A stretch of DNA of 64,000 bases. Source: Agromyces larvae. Its GTDB lineage: Bacteria > Actinomycetota > Actinomycetes > Actinomycetales > Microbacteriaceae. Shown piece by piece: positions 27,253-36,337 of this stretch. A program made the translations under genes and the position numbers. Position 1 is the first letter of the stretch; each line of letters begins with the position of its first letter. The stretch is taken from NCBI RefSeq assembly GCF_022811705.1, contig NZ_CP094528.1, forward strand, positions 2,666,001-2,730,000. Direction: 5' to 3'. A model generated the notes under the pieces. The model made no database searches and was not told where the DNA came from. It saw nothing but the letters and a program-made list of their open reading frames with translations.

Positions 27253-27917
27253 GGGTCGAGCTTCGCGGCGTGAGCAAGGGCCGCAACGGGCAGGTGCTGC
27301 CCGCCACGACCGTCGGCTTCGAGTCGGGCCGCGCGACGCTCGTGCGCGCCGAGACCGAACAGCGCCCCACCGTGCTCGGGCTCATCGCGTCGGGCCGCAT
27401 GCGCCCCGACACCGGCACCGTCACCATCGACGGTCGCGCCGGGTCGGGCACCATCCGTCGCCGGATCGCGCTCATCGACGCGCCCGCGGTCTCCGACCCG
27501 GCCCCCGACGTCACGGTCGCCGGGGTAGCGGCCGAGGAGCTCGTGTTCGCCGGCATCCCCTCGAACCCGGTTTCGGTCGCGCGCTGGCTCGACGACCTCG
27601 CGCTACGGCAGCTGGCGAGACATCCGATCGCCACCGTCGCACCCGCCGCTCGACTGCGACTGCTCACCGAACTGGCCATTCTGCGTGACGGCGTCGAGGG
27701 GCTCGTGCTCGTCTCACCCGACCGCCACGGCGGCGACCCGGTCGAGTGGTGGACCCTCGCCCGCGACCTCGCCGACCGCGGATTCGCCGTGCTCGTCATC
27801 GCGGGCGATGCGTCGGCCGCCGCGATCGGCGCGGCCGCGATGCTCGACCGCCTGAACGGACCCGATGCCGCCGACGATGCCGACGACCTGCTGCTCGCCG
27901 AAGGAGGGCTCGCGTGA
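27249..27917 (+). CDS. Degenerate ABC-type ATPase-like protein
   Basis: The 222-residue protein follows the order of an ABC ATPase (MRVELRGVSKGRNGQVLPAT, GLIASGRMRPDTGTVTIDGR, an Arg/Leu-rich signature region, then VEGLVLVSPDRHGG, VLVIAGDASAA). The Walker A loop is missing: the site reads VRAETEQRPTVLGL instead of GxxGxGKST. The LSGGQ signature is also replaced (VAPAARLRLLTEL). It is therefore probably unable to hydrolyse ATP. It is coupled to both neighbours by 4-base overlaps and is likely an accessory of the YhgE/Pip protein. Confidence 0.75.
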   Translation: MRVELRGVSKGRNGQVLPATTVGFESGRATLVRAETEQRPTVLGLIASGRMRPDTGTVTIDGRAGSGTIRRRIALIDAPAVSDPAPDVTVAGVAAEELVFAGIPSNPVSVARWLDDLALRQLARHPIATVAPAARLRLLTELAILRDGVEGLVLVSPDRHGGDPVEWWTLARDLADRGFAVLVIAGDASAAAIGAAAMLDRLNGPDAADDADDLLLAEGGLA

Positions 27918-29860
27918 AGATCCCGCAGCTCATCACGGCCGAGTTCCGCCGGCTCACGGCGACCCGGATGTCGCGCATCGCGCTCGTCGCGCTGCTCGCG
28001 GTGCCCGTGCTCTACGGCGGGCTGTACCTCTGGGCGAACCAGGACCCGTACGCGAAGTTCCCCGAGGTGCCGGTCGCACTCGTGGTCGACGACGTCGGCA
28101 CGCCAGACGCCGACGCGACCGACGGCGTGCGCAACGTCGGCGAGGAGGTTGCCGACGAGCTCGTCGCCGACGGGGCGTTCGACTGGCACGTCGTCAGCGA
28201 CGCCGAAGCCGCCGACGGTCTCGACCACTCGCGGTACGACTTCTCGGTCACCATCCCCCAAGACTTCTCCGAGGCGCTCGCCTCGGTGTCGACGGATGCT
28301 CCGCGACAGGCGCAGCTCGTGCTCTCGACGAGCGACGCCAACAGCTACCTCGCGACCACCATCGGCACGCAGGCCGTCGAGCGGATCCGTGCGGCCGTCG
28401 CCCAGCAGGTGAACCGCGAGGCCGCCGACACCCTGCTCACGTCGATCAGCGAGATCCGGTCGGGGCTCGTCGAGGCATCCGACGGGGCCGGCCGCCTCGC
28501 CGACGGCGCGGTGTCCGCGGTCGACGGCTCGGCGCAGCTGGCGACCGGATCCGCCGCCCTCGCCGACGGCACGGCAGCGCTCGCAGCTGGCAGCGCACAG
28601 CTCGCCGACGGCTCGGCCCGGCTCGTCGACGGAACCGCGCAGCTGGCCGCCGGGGCATCCGACCTCGACGCCGGCGCCGCACAGGTCGCCGACGGCAACG
28701 CGCAGCTCGCGGCATCCGCCGACCAGGTGGGCGACGCGGTCGCCGACGCCGCCGCCCGCGTGCCCGAAGCGCGACAGGCGATCGCCGAGGAGCTCGCCGC
28801 GCGCGGGGTCGACCAGGCGACCATCGACGCGGTGCTCGCGAAGCTCGACCCGCTCGCCGACCGCGTCGCCGACGGCAACGGCCGGGTGCAAGAGGTCGTC
28901 GGGAAGATCGACGCGCTCGCCGACGGCAGCCGGCAGGTCGCGGACGGCGCTTCCCGACTCGCGGCCGGCACGAGCGAGGCTGCGGCCGGAGCATCCGATC
29001 TCGCAACGGGGGCCGCACAACTCGCCGACGGTGCATCCACCGCAGCCGCCGGGGCCGTGCAGCTGCGCGACGGCAGCGCCGCGCTCGCGACCGGCCTGGG
29101 CGAGCTCGCCACCGGCGCCGACGACCTGCACGGCGCCCTCACCGACGGCGCCGAGCGGATTCCCGACACCGACGCCGCGACCCGCGCCGCGCAGGCCGCG
29201 ACCATCGCCGACCCGGTCGACCTCGAGACCAGCGCGGTCACCGCGGCGGGCAGCTACGGCGCCGGGCTCGCGCCGTTCTTCGCCGCACTCGCCGGCTGGA
29301 TCGGCATCTACGCATTGTTCCTCATCGTGAAGCCTGTGTCGCGGCGCGCTGTGACGGCGCTGCACTCGCCCGTGCGCGTCACGCTCGCCGGATGGCTCAC
29401 ACCCGCGGTGCTCGGGGCGGTGCAGATGGTCGCGCTGTTCCTCGTGCTCGCCGGTGCGCTCGGGTTCCGCATCGCACACCCGAGCATGGCCGTCGGCGTG
29501 CTGCTGCTCGCGTCGGCGACGTACGCGGCCATCATCCTCGCGCTGAACGTCTGGCTCGGGTCGGTCGGGCAGTTCATCGGGCTGGTGCTCATGGTCATGC
29601 AACTCGTGACCGCCGGCGGCACGTTCCCCTGGCAGACCCTGCCCGCCCCACTCGCCTGGCTGCACCACGTGCTGCCGATGGGCTACGTGGTCGACGCGAT
29701 GCGGCAGGTCATGTACGACGGCGACCTCGCGCGCGCCGGCGGCGACGCACTCGTGCTGATCGGATGGCTCGCTGCCGCGCTCGTCGTCGCCGCGATCGGC
29801 GTGACGCGCATGACGCACTTCCGCACGGTGCGCGACCTGCAGCCGAGCCTCATCGGGTGA
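27914..29860 (+). CDS. YhgE/Pip-family membrane protein
   Basis: A 648-residue protein with one membrane segment near residue 25 (ALVALLAVPVLYGGLYLW), a large outer part, and five or six membrane segments after about residue 465. The outer part contains a long helical repeat in which ADG, LA-G and similar units recur every seven residues (about 195-420). This is the YhgE/Pip architecture, related to phage infection protein and to the type VII secretion-associated EsaA group. GTG at 27914 overlaps the ATPase-like stop and has AAGGAGGG upstream. Its last 67 bases recur at 41448-41514, on the far side of the surface-protein array. Confidence 0.88.
   Translation: MKIPQLITAEFRRLTATRMSRIALVALLAVPVLYGGLYLWANQDPYAKFPEVPVALVVDDVGTPDADATDGVRNVGEEVADELVADGAFDWHVVSDAEAADGLDHSRYDFSVTIPQDFSEALASVSTDAPRQAQLVLSTSDANSYLATTIGTQAVERIRAAVAQQVNREAADTLLTSISEIRSGLVEASDGAGRLADGAVSAVDGSAQLATGSAALADGTAALAAGSAQLADGSARLVDGTAQLAAGASDLDAGAAQVADGNAQLAASADQVGDAVADAAARVPEARQAIAEELAARGVDQATIDAVLAKLDPLADRVADGNGRVQEVVGKIDALADGSRQVADGASRLAAGTSEAAAGASDLATGAAQLADGASTAAAGAVQLRDGSAALATGLGELATGADDLHGALTDGAERIPDTDAATRAAQAATIADPVDLETSAVTAAGSYGAGLAPFFAALAGWIGIYALFLIVKPVSRRAVTALHSPVRVTLAGWLTPAVLGAVQMVALFLVLAGALGFRIAHPSMAVGVLLLASATYAAIILALNVWLGSVGQFIGLVLMVMQLVTAGGTFPWQTLPAPLAWLHHVLPMGYVVDAMRQVMYDGDLARAGGDALVLIGWLAAALVVAAIGVTRMTHFRTVRDLQPSLIG
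29792..29858. repeat. Left 67-bp direct repeat flanking the surface-protein array
   Basis: The end of the YhgE/Pip gene. The last 51 bases (29808-29858) are identical to 41464-41514; the preceding 16 differ at two positions. Both copies encode MTHFRTVRDLQPSLIG plus a stop (TGA here, TAG in the right copy). Confidence 0.85.
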
Positions 29861-29921
29861 GCGGAGTGCGGTCGAGAGCCACTACCCTGCCTCATCGGGC
29901 GTGGAGCCGCCCGGCGCCGGC

Positions 29922-30026
29922 TCACCTCCCGAGTCGTATGGCGGCGGTGGCTGCGGGAGTGATCCCGAGCACCGCAGGTGCGGCCAGTGCAGTCACCGCG
30001 AGCACCGCTCCGATTCGTCGCATCAT
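29922..30026 (-). pseudogene. Truncated surface-protein gene (signal peptide only)
   Basis: ATGATG at 30026-30021 overlaps the stop of the preceding gene exactly as at the other junctions of the array. It opens MMRRIGAVLAVTALAAPAVL and GITPAATAA, a family signal peptide, then diverges to IRLGR and a stop. It is the remnant of a further copy cut off at the array edge. The 29861-29921 gap holds no gene. Confidence 0.75.
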
Positions 30027-31633
30027 GCGTCCTTCCGTTGGGGTTGCACCCGGCGGCGGACGATGACCACCGCGAGCGCACCGGCCACCAGCATCCCGAT
30101 GCCCGCGATCACCCACGTCGCCCCGTTGAACCCGGCGGGCGGCAACTCACCCGCCACCCCCGACCCGGGCACCGCGGGCTCGGGAACCGCGGGCTCGGGC
30201 ACCGCGACCGTGACCGTCGCGACCGCCGACGCGTCGCCGTTACGCAGCAACTGGTGACCGGTGTACACATCCTCGGTCGACGTACCACCCGAACTCGTCA
30301 ACCGAACGGTCGCGGTGAACTCACCCGGTTCGGCGTACTCGTGCTCCACGGTCGGCGTCGTGGTCACGGTGCTCACGCCATCGCCGAAGTCCCACGCGTA
30401 CTCCGCAATCGACCCGAACTCCACCGTCGAGGCCGACGCATCGAACGTCACCGGCGAGTTCGGCTCCGACGCGGTCAGCCGCGCCACCGGCGCCTGGTCA
30501 GGGGTGACCGTCAGATTCCCGGCGCCTGGGAGTGGTGTCGCGCCGAGCGGGGCGAGTGTGGCAGCGTCGTGCGCCGAGATCCCAGCGACGCGTTCGCCGG
30601 CCTCGCCCCACGGGCCGTACCCTGTCGCGAAGACCTTCGCACCGTCGGGCGTGACGATCGGATACGTCCCATAGTTTTCGAGCGGGCTCGAAGCGGCAAG
30701 CGTCATCGTCGCGACATCGAGCGACCAAAGTGCGCTCTGCTCCTCTCCAAAGAATTGCTGGGTGCTGAGGTACGCGCGGGTGCCGTCGGGCGAGATCGAG
30801 ACCGACCCGAGCATGGACGACGAGTCGGTGACGATGCTGGCTACCGTCCCGGTTGCGAGATCGACGCGAAGTGCCCGCTGATTGAAGATGGGATCCACGG
30901 AACGCAACCACGCGCCGGAGAGCATGGCGGTCGACCCGTCGGGGGTGATGGCGATGCCTCCGAGGACATCGGTGATCCCGCCGGTGCCCTCGGGGGTCAG
31001 CTCGATGGTGTCGATCAGGCTCAGTGTGGCCACGTCGTACGCGCGCAGCTGTGAAGGAGCACCACCGTCCCAGAATCTGCAGACGATCCAGGCAGTGCTG
31101 CCGTCGGGGCTGAAGGCCACGTCGCGGGGCGCATCAGCCACGGTCTCGACGCAGGGCTCGAACGAGACCACCTCGTGCGTTGCCAGATCGATCTTGTCGC
31201 GCGCGGTCATCGCGACCGACCCGTCGGGGCTGACAGCAAGTCCGAAATAGCTGGAGATGGTCGACGTCCAGAGCACGTCGCCCGAGGATGCATCATGAGC
31301 CGCGAAAAGCAGCTCATCCTCGCCGCTCGGACCGTCGACCGAGCCAATCGTGTATAGCGTGCGGGCGTCGGGACCGTACGCCACATAGCCTGGCAGGTAA
31401 TCGCCCCACGGCGACTCACGCACCGAACCGTCGTCGACGTTCAGCAACGCCACCGCGCCCGTCCACACATTGGAACCTGTGCTGCGGTCGAGGTACCCAC
31501 GCGTCGCTGCGACTTCCCACGACCGGCCCGTGTCGTCGTCTGGTGGCGTGGCGGCCGTGGCCGCGGCCGCGGGGGCGACCACCACCAGTGCCAGTCCAGT
31601 CACCGCGAGCACCGCACCGATTCGTCGCATCAT
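30023..31633 (-). CDS. Surface protein F: beta-propeller, PKD, LPPAG sorting signal
   Basis: The sixth complete gene of the tandem array, about 536 residues. It has a signal peptide (MMRRIGAVLAVTGLALVVV...), then DDTGRSWEVA, then propeller-like repeats each built around VSPDGS or TPDGST, and one Cys pair (FEPC, WIVC). A PKD domain follows (APVARLTASEPNSPVTFDAS, YAWDFGDG, VEHEYAEPGEF). The tail is two PEPAV repeats, LPPAG, a membrane helix and RRRVQPQRKDA. From about residue 130 to the PKD it is nearly identical to surface protein E. Of the two ATGs, the second has better spacing from GAGAGGG. It is probably cell-wall- or membrane-anchored. The ligand is unknown. Confidence 0.9.
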   Translation of the reverse strand: MMRRIGAVLAVTGLALVVVAPAAAATAATPPDDDTGRSWEVAATRGYLDRSTGSNVWTGAVALLNVDDGSVRESPWGDYLPGYVAYGPDARTLYTIGSVDGPSGEDELLFAAHDASSGDVLWTSTISSYFGLAVSPDGSVAMTARDKIDLATHEVVSFEPCVETVADAPRDVAFSPDGSTAWIVCRFWDGGAPSQLRAYDVATLSLIDTIELTPEGTGGITDVLGGIAITPDGSTAMLSGAWLRSVDPIFNQRALRVDLATGTVASIVTDSSSMLGSVSISPDGTRAYLSTQQFFGEEQSALWSLDVATMTLAASSPLENYGTYPIVTPDGAKVFATGYGPWGEAGERVAGISAHDAATLAPLGATPLPGAGNLTVTPDQAPVARLTASEPNSPVTFDASASTVEFGSIAEYAWDFGDGVSTVTTTPTVEHEYAEPGEFTATVRLTSSGGTSTEDVYTGHQLLRNGDASAVATVTVAVPEPAVPEPAVPGSGVAGELPPAGFNGATWVIAGIGMLVAGALAVVIVRRRVQPQRKDA

Positions 31634-33201
31634 GCGCCCTCTCGTCCATGTTGAACTCGGCGTCGTGTGACCGCCGTCACGCCAGCCACCAGCATCCCGA
31701 ACCCCACGATCGCCACCCACGCACCCTGGAACCCGGTCGGCGGCAGCTTCGTCGACACCGCAGCCGGCACCGTCACCGTGACCGTCGCGACCGCCGACGC
31801 GTCGCCGTTACGCAGCAGCTGCTTGCCGGTGTACACGTCTTCGGTCGACGTGCCGCCCGAACTCGTCAACCGAACGGTCGCGGTGAACTCACCCGGTTCG
31901 GCGTACTCGTGTTCCACGGTCGGCGTCGTGGTCACGGTGCTCGCGCCATCGCCGAAGTCCCACGCGTACTCGGCAATCGACCCGAACTCCACCGTCGAGG
32001 CCGACGCGTCGAACGTCACCGGCGAGTTCGGCTCCGACGCGGTCAGCCGCGCCACCGGCGCCTGATCAGGGGTGACCGTCAGATTCTCGGCGCCTGGGAG
32101 TGGTGTCGCGCCGAGCGGGGCGAGTGTGGCAGCGTCGTGCGCCGAGATCCCAGCGACGCGTTCGCCGGCCTCGCCCCAGGGGCCGTACCCTGTCGCGAAG
32201 ACCTTCGCACCGTCGGGCGTGACGATCGGATACGTCCCATAGTTTTCGAGCGGGCTCGAAGCGGCAAGCGTCATCGTCGCGACATCGAGCGACCAAAGTG
32301 CGCTCTGCTCCTCTCCAAAGAATTGCTGGGTGCTGAGGTACGCGCGGGTGCCGTCGGGCGAGATCGAGACCGACCCGAGCATGATCGAGCCGGCGGTGAC
32401 GATGCTGGCTACCGTCCCGGTTGCGAGATCGACGCGAAGTGCCCGCTGATTGATGAAGGGCTCCACGGAACGCAACCACGCGCCGGAGAGCATGGCGGTC
32501 GACCCGTCGGGGGTGATGGCGATGCCTCCGAGGACATCGGTGATCCCGCCGGTGCCCTCGGGGGTCAGCTCGATGGTGTCGATCAGGCTCAGTGTGGCCA
32601 CGTCGTACGCGCGCAGCTGCGAAGGAGCACCACCGTCCCAGAACCTGCAGACGATCCAGGCAGTGCTGCCGTCGGGGCTGAAGGCCACGTCGACGGGCTG
32701 ATCAGCCACGGTCTCGACGCAGGGCTCGAACGAGACCACCTCGTGCGTTGCCAGATCGATCTTGTCGCGCGCGGTCATCGCGACCGACCCGTCGGGGCTG
32801 ACAGCCAGTCCGTAATAGCTGGAGATGGTCGACGTCCAGAGCACGTCGCCCGAGGATGCATCATGAGCCGCGAAGAGTGAGACCTCTGCAACCTCTGCGT
32901 CGCCGACCCAGCCAGCCGTGTATAGGGTGCGGGCGTCCGGCGCGTACGCGAGAGCACTCGGCGCGTAGTCACTCCACGGCGTCTGGCGCAACGACCCGTC
33001 ATCGATATTCAGAAATGCCAACGAGCCCGAAAACGTCCAGGGATCACGGGCGAGATCCAACGAGGCCACGGCGACCTCCCACGACCGGCCCGTGTCATCG
33101 TCTGGTGGTGTGGCGGCCGTGGCTGGGGCTGCGGGGGCGGCTGCGATCCCGACCACGGCAAGTGCGGTGAGCGCCCGTGTCGATCCAGTCCGTCGCATCA
33201 T
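31630..33201 (-). CDS. Surface protein E: mosaic copy with LPPTG sorting signal
   Basis: The fifth gene of the array, about 523 residues, with the same architecture. Its signal peptide and first ~130 residues (MMRRTGSTRALTALAVVGIA..., DPWTFSGSLAFLNIDDGSLRQ) are almost those of protein C, while the rest of its propeller is almost that of protein F. It is thus a visible recombinant. It lacks PEPAV repeats and ends with a canonical LPPTG, a helix (AWVAIVGFGMLVAGVTAV) and RRRVQHGREGA. GGAAGGA precedes the paired ATGs. The stop overlaps the next start. Confidence 0.9.
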   Translation of the reverse strand: MMRRTGSTRALTALAVVGIAAAPAAPATAATPPDDDTGRSWEVAVASLDLARDPWTFSGSLAFLNIDDGSLRQTPWSDYAPSALAYAPDARTLYTAGWVGDAEVAEVSLFAAHDASSGDVLWTSTISSYYGLAVSPDGSVAMTARDKIDLATHEVVSFEPCVETVADQPVDVAFSPDGSTAWIVCRFWDGGAPSQLRAYDVATLSLIDTIELTPEGTGGITDVLGGIAITPDGSTAMLSGAWLRSVEPFINQRALRVDLATGTVASIVTAGSIMLGSVSISPDGTRAYLSTQQFFGEEQSALWSLDVATMTLAASSPLENYGTYPIVTPDGAKVFATGYGPWGEAGERVAGISAHDAATLAPLGATPLPGAENLTVTPDQAPVARLTASEPNSPVTFDASASTVEFGSIAEYAWDFGDGASTVTTTPTVEHEYAEPGEFTATVRLTSSGGTSTEDVYTGKQLLRNGDASAVATVTVTVPAAVSTKLPPTGFQGAWVAIVGFGMLVAGVTAVTRRRVQHGREGA

Positions 33202-34793
33202 GCGTCCTTCCGTTGGGGTTGCACCCGGCGGCGGACGATGACCACCGCGAGCGCACCGGTCAGCAGCATCCCGATGCCCGCGATCACCCACGTCGCCCCG
33301 TTGAACCCGGCGGGCGGCAACTCACCCGCCACCCCCGACCCAGGCACCGCGGGCTCGGGAACCGCGGGCTCGGGCACCGCGACCGTGACCGTCGCCACCG
33401 CCGACGCGTCACCGTTACGCAACATCTGCTGGCCCGTGTACACATCCTCGGTCGACGTGCCACCCGAACTCGTCAGCCGAACGGTCGCGGTGTACTCGCC
33501 AGGTTCGGCGTACTCATGCTCCACGGTCGGGGTCGTGGTCACGGTGCTCACGCCATCGCCGAAGTCCCACGCGTACTCGGCGATCGTGCCGAACTCCACC
33601 GTCGAGGCCGACGCGTCGAACGTCACCGGCGAGTTCGGCTCCGACGCGGTCAACCGCGCCACCGGCGCCTGGTCAGGGGTGACCGTCAGGTCGAAGGCCA
33701 CGTCGGATTCCCGGAACGTCTCGCTCAGCACGGCCAGCGTATCTGCGTCGTGTGCTGACAGGCGTATCTGGTCGGGCTCGTCCAAGGTCTCATCCAAATG
33801 CGAGGCTGCGTACACGCGAGCACCGTCGGGGGTCACGGCGAGTACAGCACCAAGTACGCCATTGTCGGCGAGCGGAGCGGAGACCGCGGTCGTCATGGTG
33901 GCCAGATCGATCGCATGAAGCACACCCTCGAAGTCGTCATCGGAGCGTTCGCTGATGTACGCGCGGGCACCGTCGGGCGAGACCGCAGCGTCCAAGCCGA
34001 GATCGTGCTCGAACGCGAGGTCTGTGAGTGCGCCCGTTGTCAGATCGATGCGGGTGACGACCGGCACAACCGACCCATCGTCGGCAACCCGATCACCCGT
34101 CGATACGGCGACCGACCCGTCTGGGGTGAGAACGATCCGATCCAGGCGGTGGTTCGTGAGCACGAACGTCGCGGTCGGGGCGAGCGTTGCCACGTCGTAC
34201 CCACGCAGTTCGGTGTCGGGAGAGGGGCGCAAACCCCGGCACAAGTACCAGATCGTGCCGCCGTCGGGGCTGAACGCCGTCGCATAGAAGAACGGCGCCT
34301 GACCGACGCACGCGTCGAACCGATCAACCGCGCGCGTCTCGAGGTTCACCAAGCTCGATCCGGTCGCGGCGATGGACGCGTCGGGGCTCAGCGCCACCTC
34401 AATGAAGCTGCTGATCCGGGTGATCGACCAGTCCACTTCACCCGTTGCCGCATCGCGTGCCGAGAACGCGGAGAACCACTCTGACACCTCGCCGTCATCG
34501 GTCACATTGTCCCCGGTGCTATAGAGCGCACGGGCGTCTGGCGTGAACATGAGCCCGGTGGGTAGGTCGTCGGGCCAGGTCGTCTGCCGCAGGGAACCGT
34601 CATCGACGCTGAGGAACGCCAGTGCGCCGACGCCGATCTGTTCGCCGTCTGCCGTCGGGAAGCGAAGGGAGGCCACGACTTCCCACGAGCGGCCGGTGTC
34701 ATCGGGTGGCGGGGCCGCGGCGGTGGCCGCGGGGGTGACGGCGAGCACGGCGAGCACCGCCAGGGCTGCTGTCGTTCCGATCCGTCGCATCAT
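33198..34793 (-). CDS. Surface protein D: beta-propeller, PKD, LPPAG sorting signal
   Basis: The fourth gene of the array, about 531 residues. The signal peptide reads MMRRIGTTAALAVLAVLAV. The propeller is the most different of the six minus-strand copies (SEWFSAFSARDAATGEVDWS, RIVLTPDGSVAVSTGDRVADD), with the conserved Cys pair as FDAC and WYLC. The PKD domain, two PEPAV repeats, LPPAG and tail are as in the other copies. The start/stop overlap with both neighbours is kept. Distinct loops in the propeller suggest a different binding target from A, E and F. Confidence 0.9.
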   Translation of the reverse strand: MMRRIGTTAALAVLAVLAVTPAATAAAPPPDDTGRSWEVVASLRFPTADGEQIGVGALAFLSVDDGSLRQTTWPDDLPTGLMFTPDARALYSTGDNVTDDGEVSEWFSAFSARDAATGEVDWSITRISSFIEVALSPDASIAATGSSLVNLETRAVDRFDACVGQAPFFYATAFSPDGGTIWYLCRGLRPSPDTELRGYDVATLAPTATFVLTNHRLDRIVLTPDGSVAVSTGDRVADDGSVVPVVTRIDLTTGALTDLAFEHDLGLDAAVSPDGARAYISERSDDDFEGVLHAIDLATMTTAVSAPLADNGVLGAVLAVTPDGARVYAASHLDETLDEPDQIRLSAHDADTLAVLSETFRESDVAFDLTVTPDQAPVARLTASEPNSPVTFDASASTVEFGTIAEYAWDFGDGVSTVTTTPTVEHEYAEPGEYTATVRLTSSGGTSTEDVYTGQQMLRNGDASAVATVTVAVPEPAVPEPAVPGSGVAGELPPAGFNGATWVIAGIGMLLTGALAVVIVRRRVQPQRKDA

Positions 34794-36337
34794 GCGTCCT
34801 TCCGTTGGGGTTGCACCCGGCGGCGGACGATGACCACCGCGAGCGCACCGGTCAGCAGCATCCCGATGCCCGCGATCACCCACGTCGCCCCGTTGAACCC
34901 GGCGGGCGGCAACTCACCCGCCACCCCCGACCCAGGCACCGCGGGCTCGGGAACCGCGGGCTCGGGCACCGCGACCGTGACCGTCGCCACCGCCGACGCG
35001 TCACCGTTACGCAGCAACTGGTGACCCGTGTACACATCCTCGGTCGACGTACCACCCGAACTCGTCAGCCGAACGGTCGCGGTGTACTCGCCAGGTTCGG
35101 CGTACTCATGCTCCACGGTCGGGGTCGTGGTCACGGTGCTCACGCCATCGCCGAAGTCCCACGCGTACTCCGCAATCGACCCGAACTCCACCGTCGAGGC
35201 CGACGCGTCGAACGTCACCGGCGAGTTCGGCTCCGACGCGGTCAACCGCGCCACCGGCGCCTGATCAGGGGTGACCGTCAGGCGGAAGGAGAGGGCGTCG
35301 TCGAGCGGCGTATGACTGAGTGGGGTGAGAGTGGCAGCATCGTGCGTCGAGATCCCCTCGATCGTGTCCCACTCCTCTCGCCCGACGGCGAAGACGTGGT
35401 CGCCGTCGGGTGACACGATCGGATCCGTCCCGTAGTTCACGAGCCGACCCGACGCGGTGATGCTCATCGTGGCGATATCGACCGCGTGCAGCGCACCCGA
35501 GACGTCGAAAACCCTGCTCGAGGCGAAGTAGGCGTGAGTGCCGTCGGGTGAGATCGAGACCGACCCGGACAACAACAAGTCGGTCGCCAGGTCAGCGACG
35601 GCACCGGTGGCCAGATCGACGCGAAGTACGTACCATCCGTACAGCGGCGAGAGCATGGCGGTCGACCCGTCGGGGGTGATGGCGATGCCGCCGCCGACGA
35701 AGGCTGAGAACTCTATGGTGTCGACCAGGCTGAGTGTGGCGACATCGTACGCGCGCAACTGGCTGCCGAAACCCGACCGGCCGCACACCAACCAAGCAGT
35801 GCTGCCATCGGGAGTCAGAGCGACATCCCAAACGTCATGATTGCTGGTCTCATCGCACGGGTCGAACGACACGACGGAGTGCGTCGTCAGATCGATCTTG
35901 TCGCGCCCGGTCATCGCGACCGACCCGTCGGCACTGACCGCCAGGTCATCCCAGCCGGAGACCGTCACGGTCCAGAGCACGTCGCCGGTGGATGCATCAT
36001 GAGCAGCGAAGAGTGAGACCTCTGCAACCTCTGCGTCGCCGACAGCGCCGACGGTGTACAGGGTGCGGGCGTCCGGCGCGTACGCGAGAGCATTTGGCGC
36101 GTAGTCACTCCACGGCGTCTGGCGCAACGACCCATCATCGATATTCAGAAATGCCAACGAGCCCGAAAACGTCCAGGGATCACGGGTGAGATCCAACGAG
36201 GCCACGGCGACTTCCCACGACCGGCCCGTGTCATCGTCTGGTGGTGTGGCGGCCGTGGCTGGGGCTGCGGGGGCGGCTGCGATCCCGACCACGGCAAGTG
36301 CGGTGAGCGCCCGTGTCGATCCAGTCCGTCGCATCAT
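34790..36337 (-). CDS. Surface protein C: beta-propeller, PKD, LPPAG sorting signal
   Basis: The third gene of the array, about 515 residues, the shortest full copy. Signal peptide and first ~130 residues match protein E almost exactly. The following propeller blades (SGWDDLAVSADGSVAMTGRD, WLVCGRSGFGSQLRAYDV) are its own. Conserved Cys are in FDPC and WLVC. PKD, two PEPAV repeats, LPPAG and the basic tail follow. It is translationally coupled at both ends. Confidence 0.9.
   Translation of the reverse strand: MMRRTGSTRALTALAVVGIAAAPAAPATAATPPDDDTGRSWEVAVASLDLTRDPWTFSGSLAFLNIDDGSLRQTPWSDYAPNALAYAPDARTLYTVGAVGDAEVAEVSLFAAHDASTGDVLWTVTVSGWDDLAVSADGSVAMTGRDKIDLTTHSVVSFDPCDETSNHDVWDVALTPDGSTAWLVCGRSGFGSQLRAYDVATLSLVDTIEFSAFVGGGIAITPDGSTAMLSPLYGWYVLRVDLATGAVADLATDLLLSGSVSISPDGTHAYFASSRVFDVSGALHAVDIATMSITASGRLVNYGTDPIVSPDGDHVFAVGREEWDTIEGISTHDAATLTPLSHTPLDDALSFRLTVTPDQAPVARLTASEPNSPVTFDASASTVEFGSIAEYAWDFGDGVSTVTTTPTVEHEYAEPGEYTATVRLTSSGGTSTEDVYTGHQLLRNGDASAVATVTVAVPEPAVPEPAVPGSGVAGELPPAGFNGATWVIAGIGMLLTGALAVVIVRRRVQPQRKDA

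Noticed and set aside
27209..29818. 869-codon open frame antisense to the YhgE/Pip gene
   Set aside because: It reads as a mirror of the heptad-repeat coding region; the plus-strand gene has overlaps, ribosome site and family topology.
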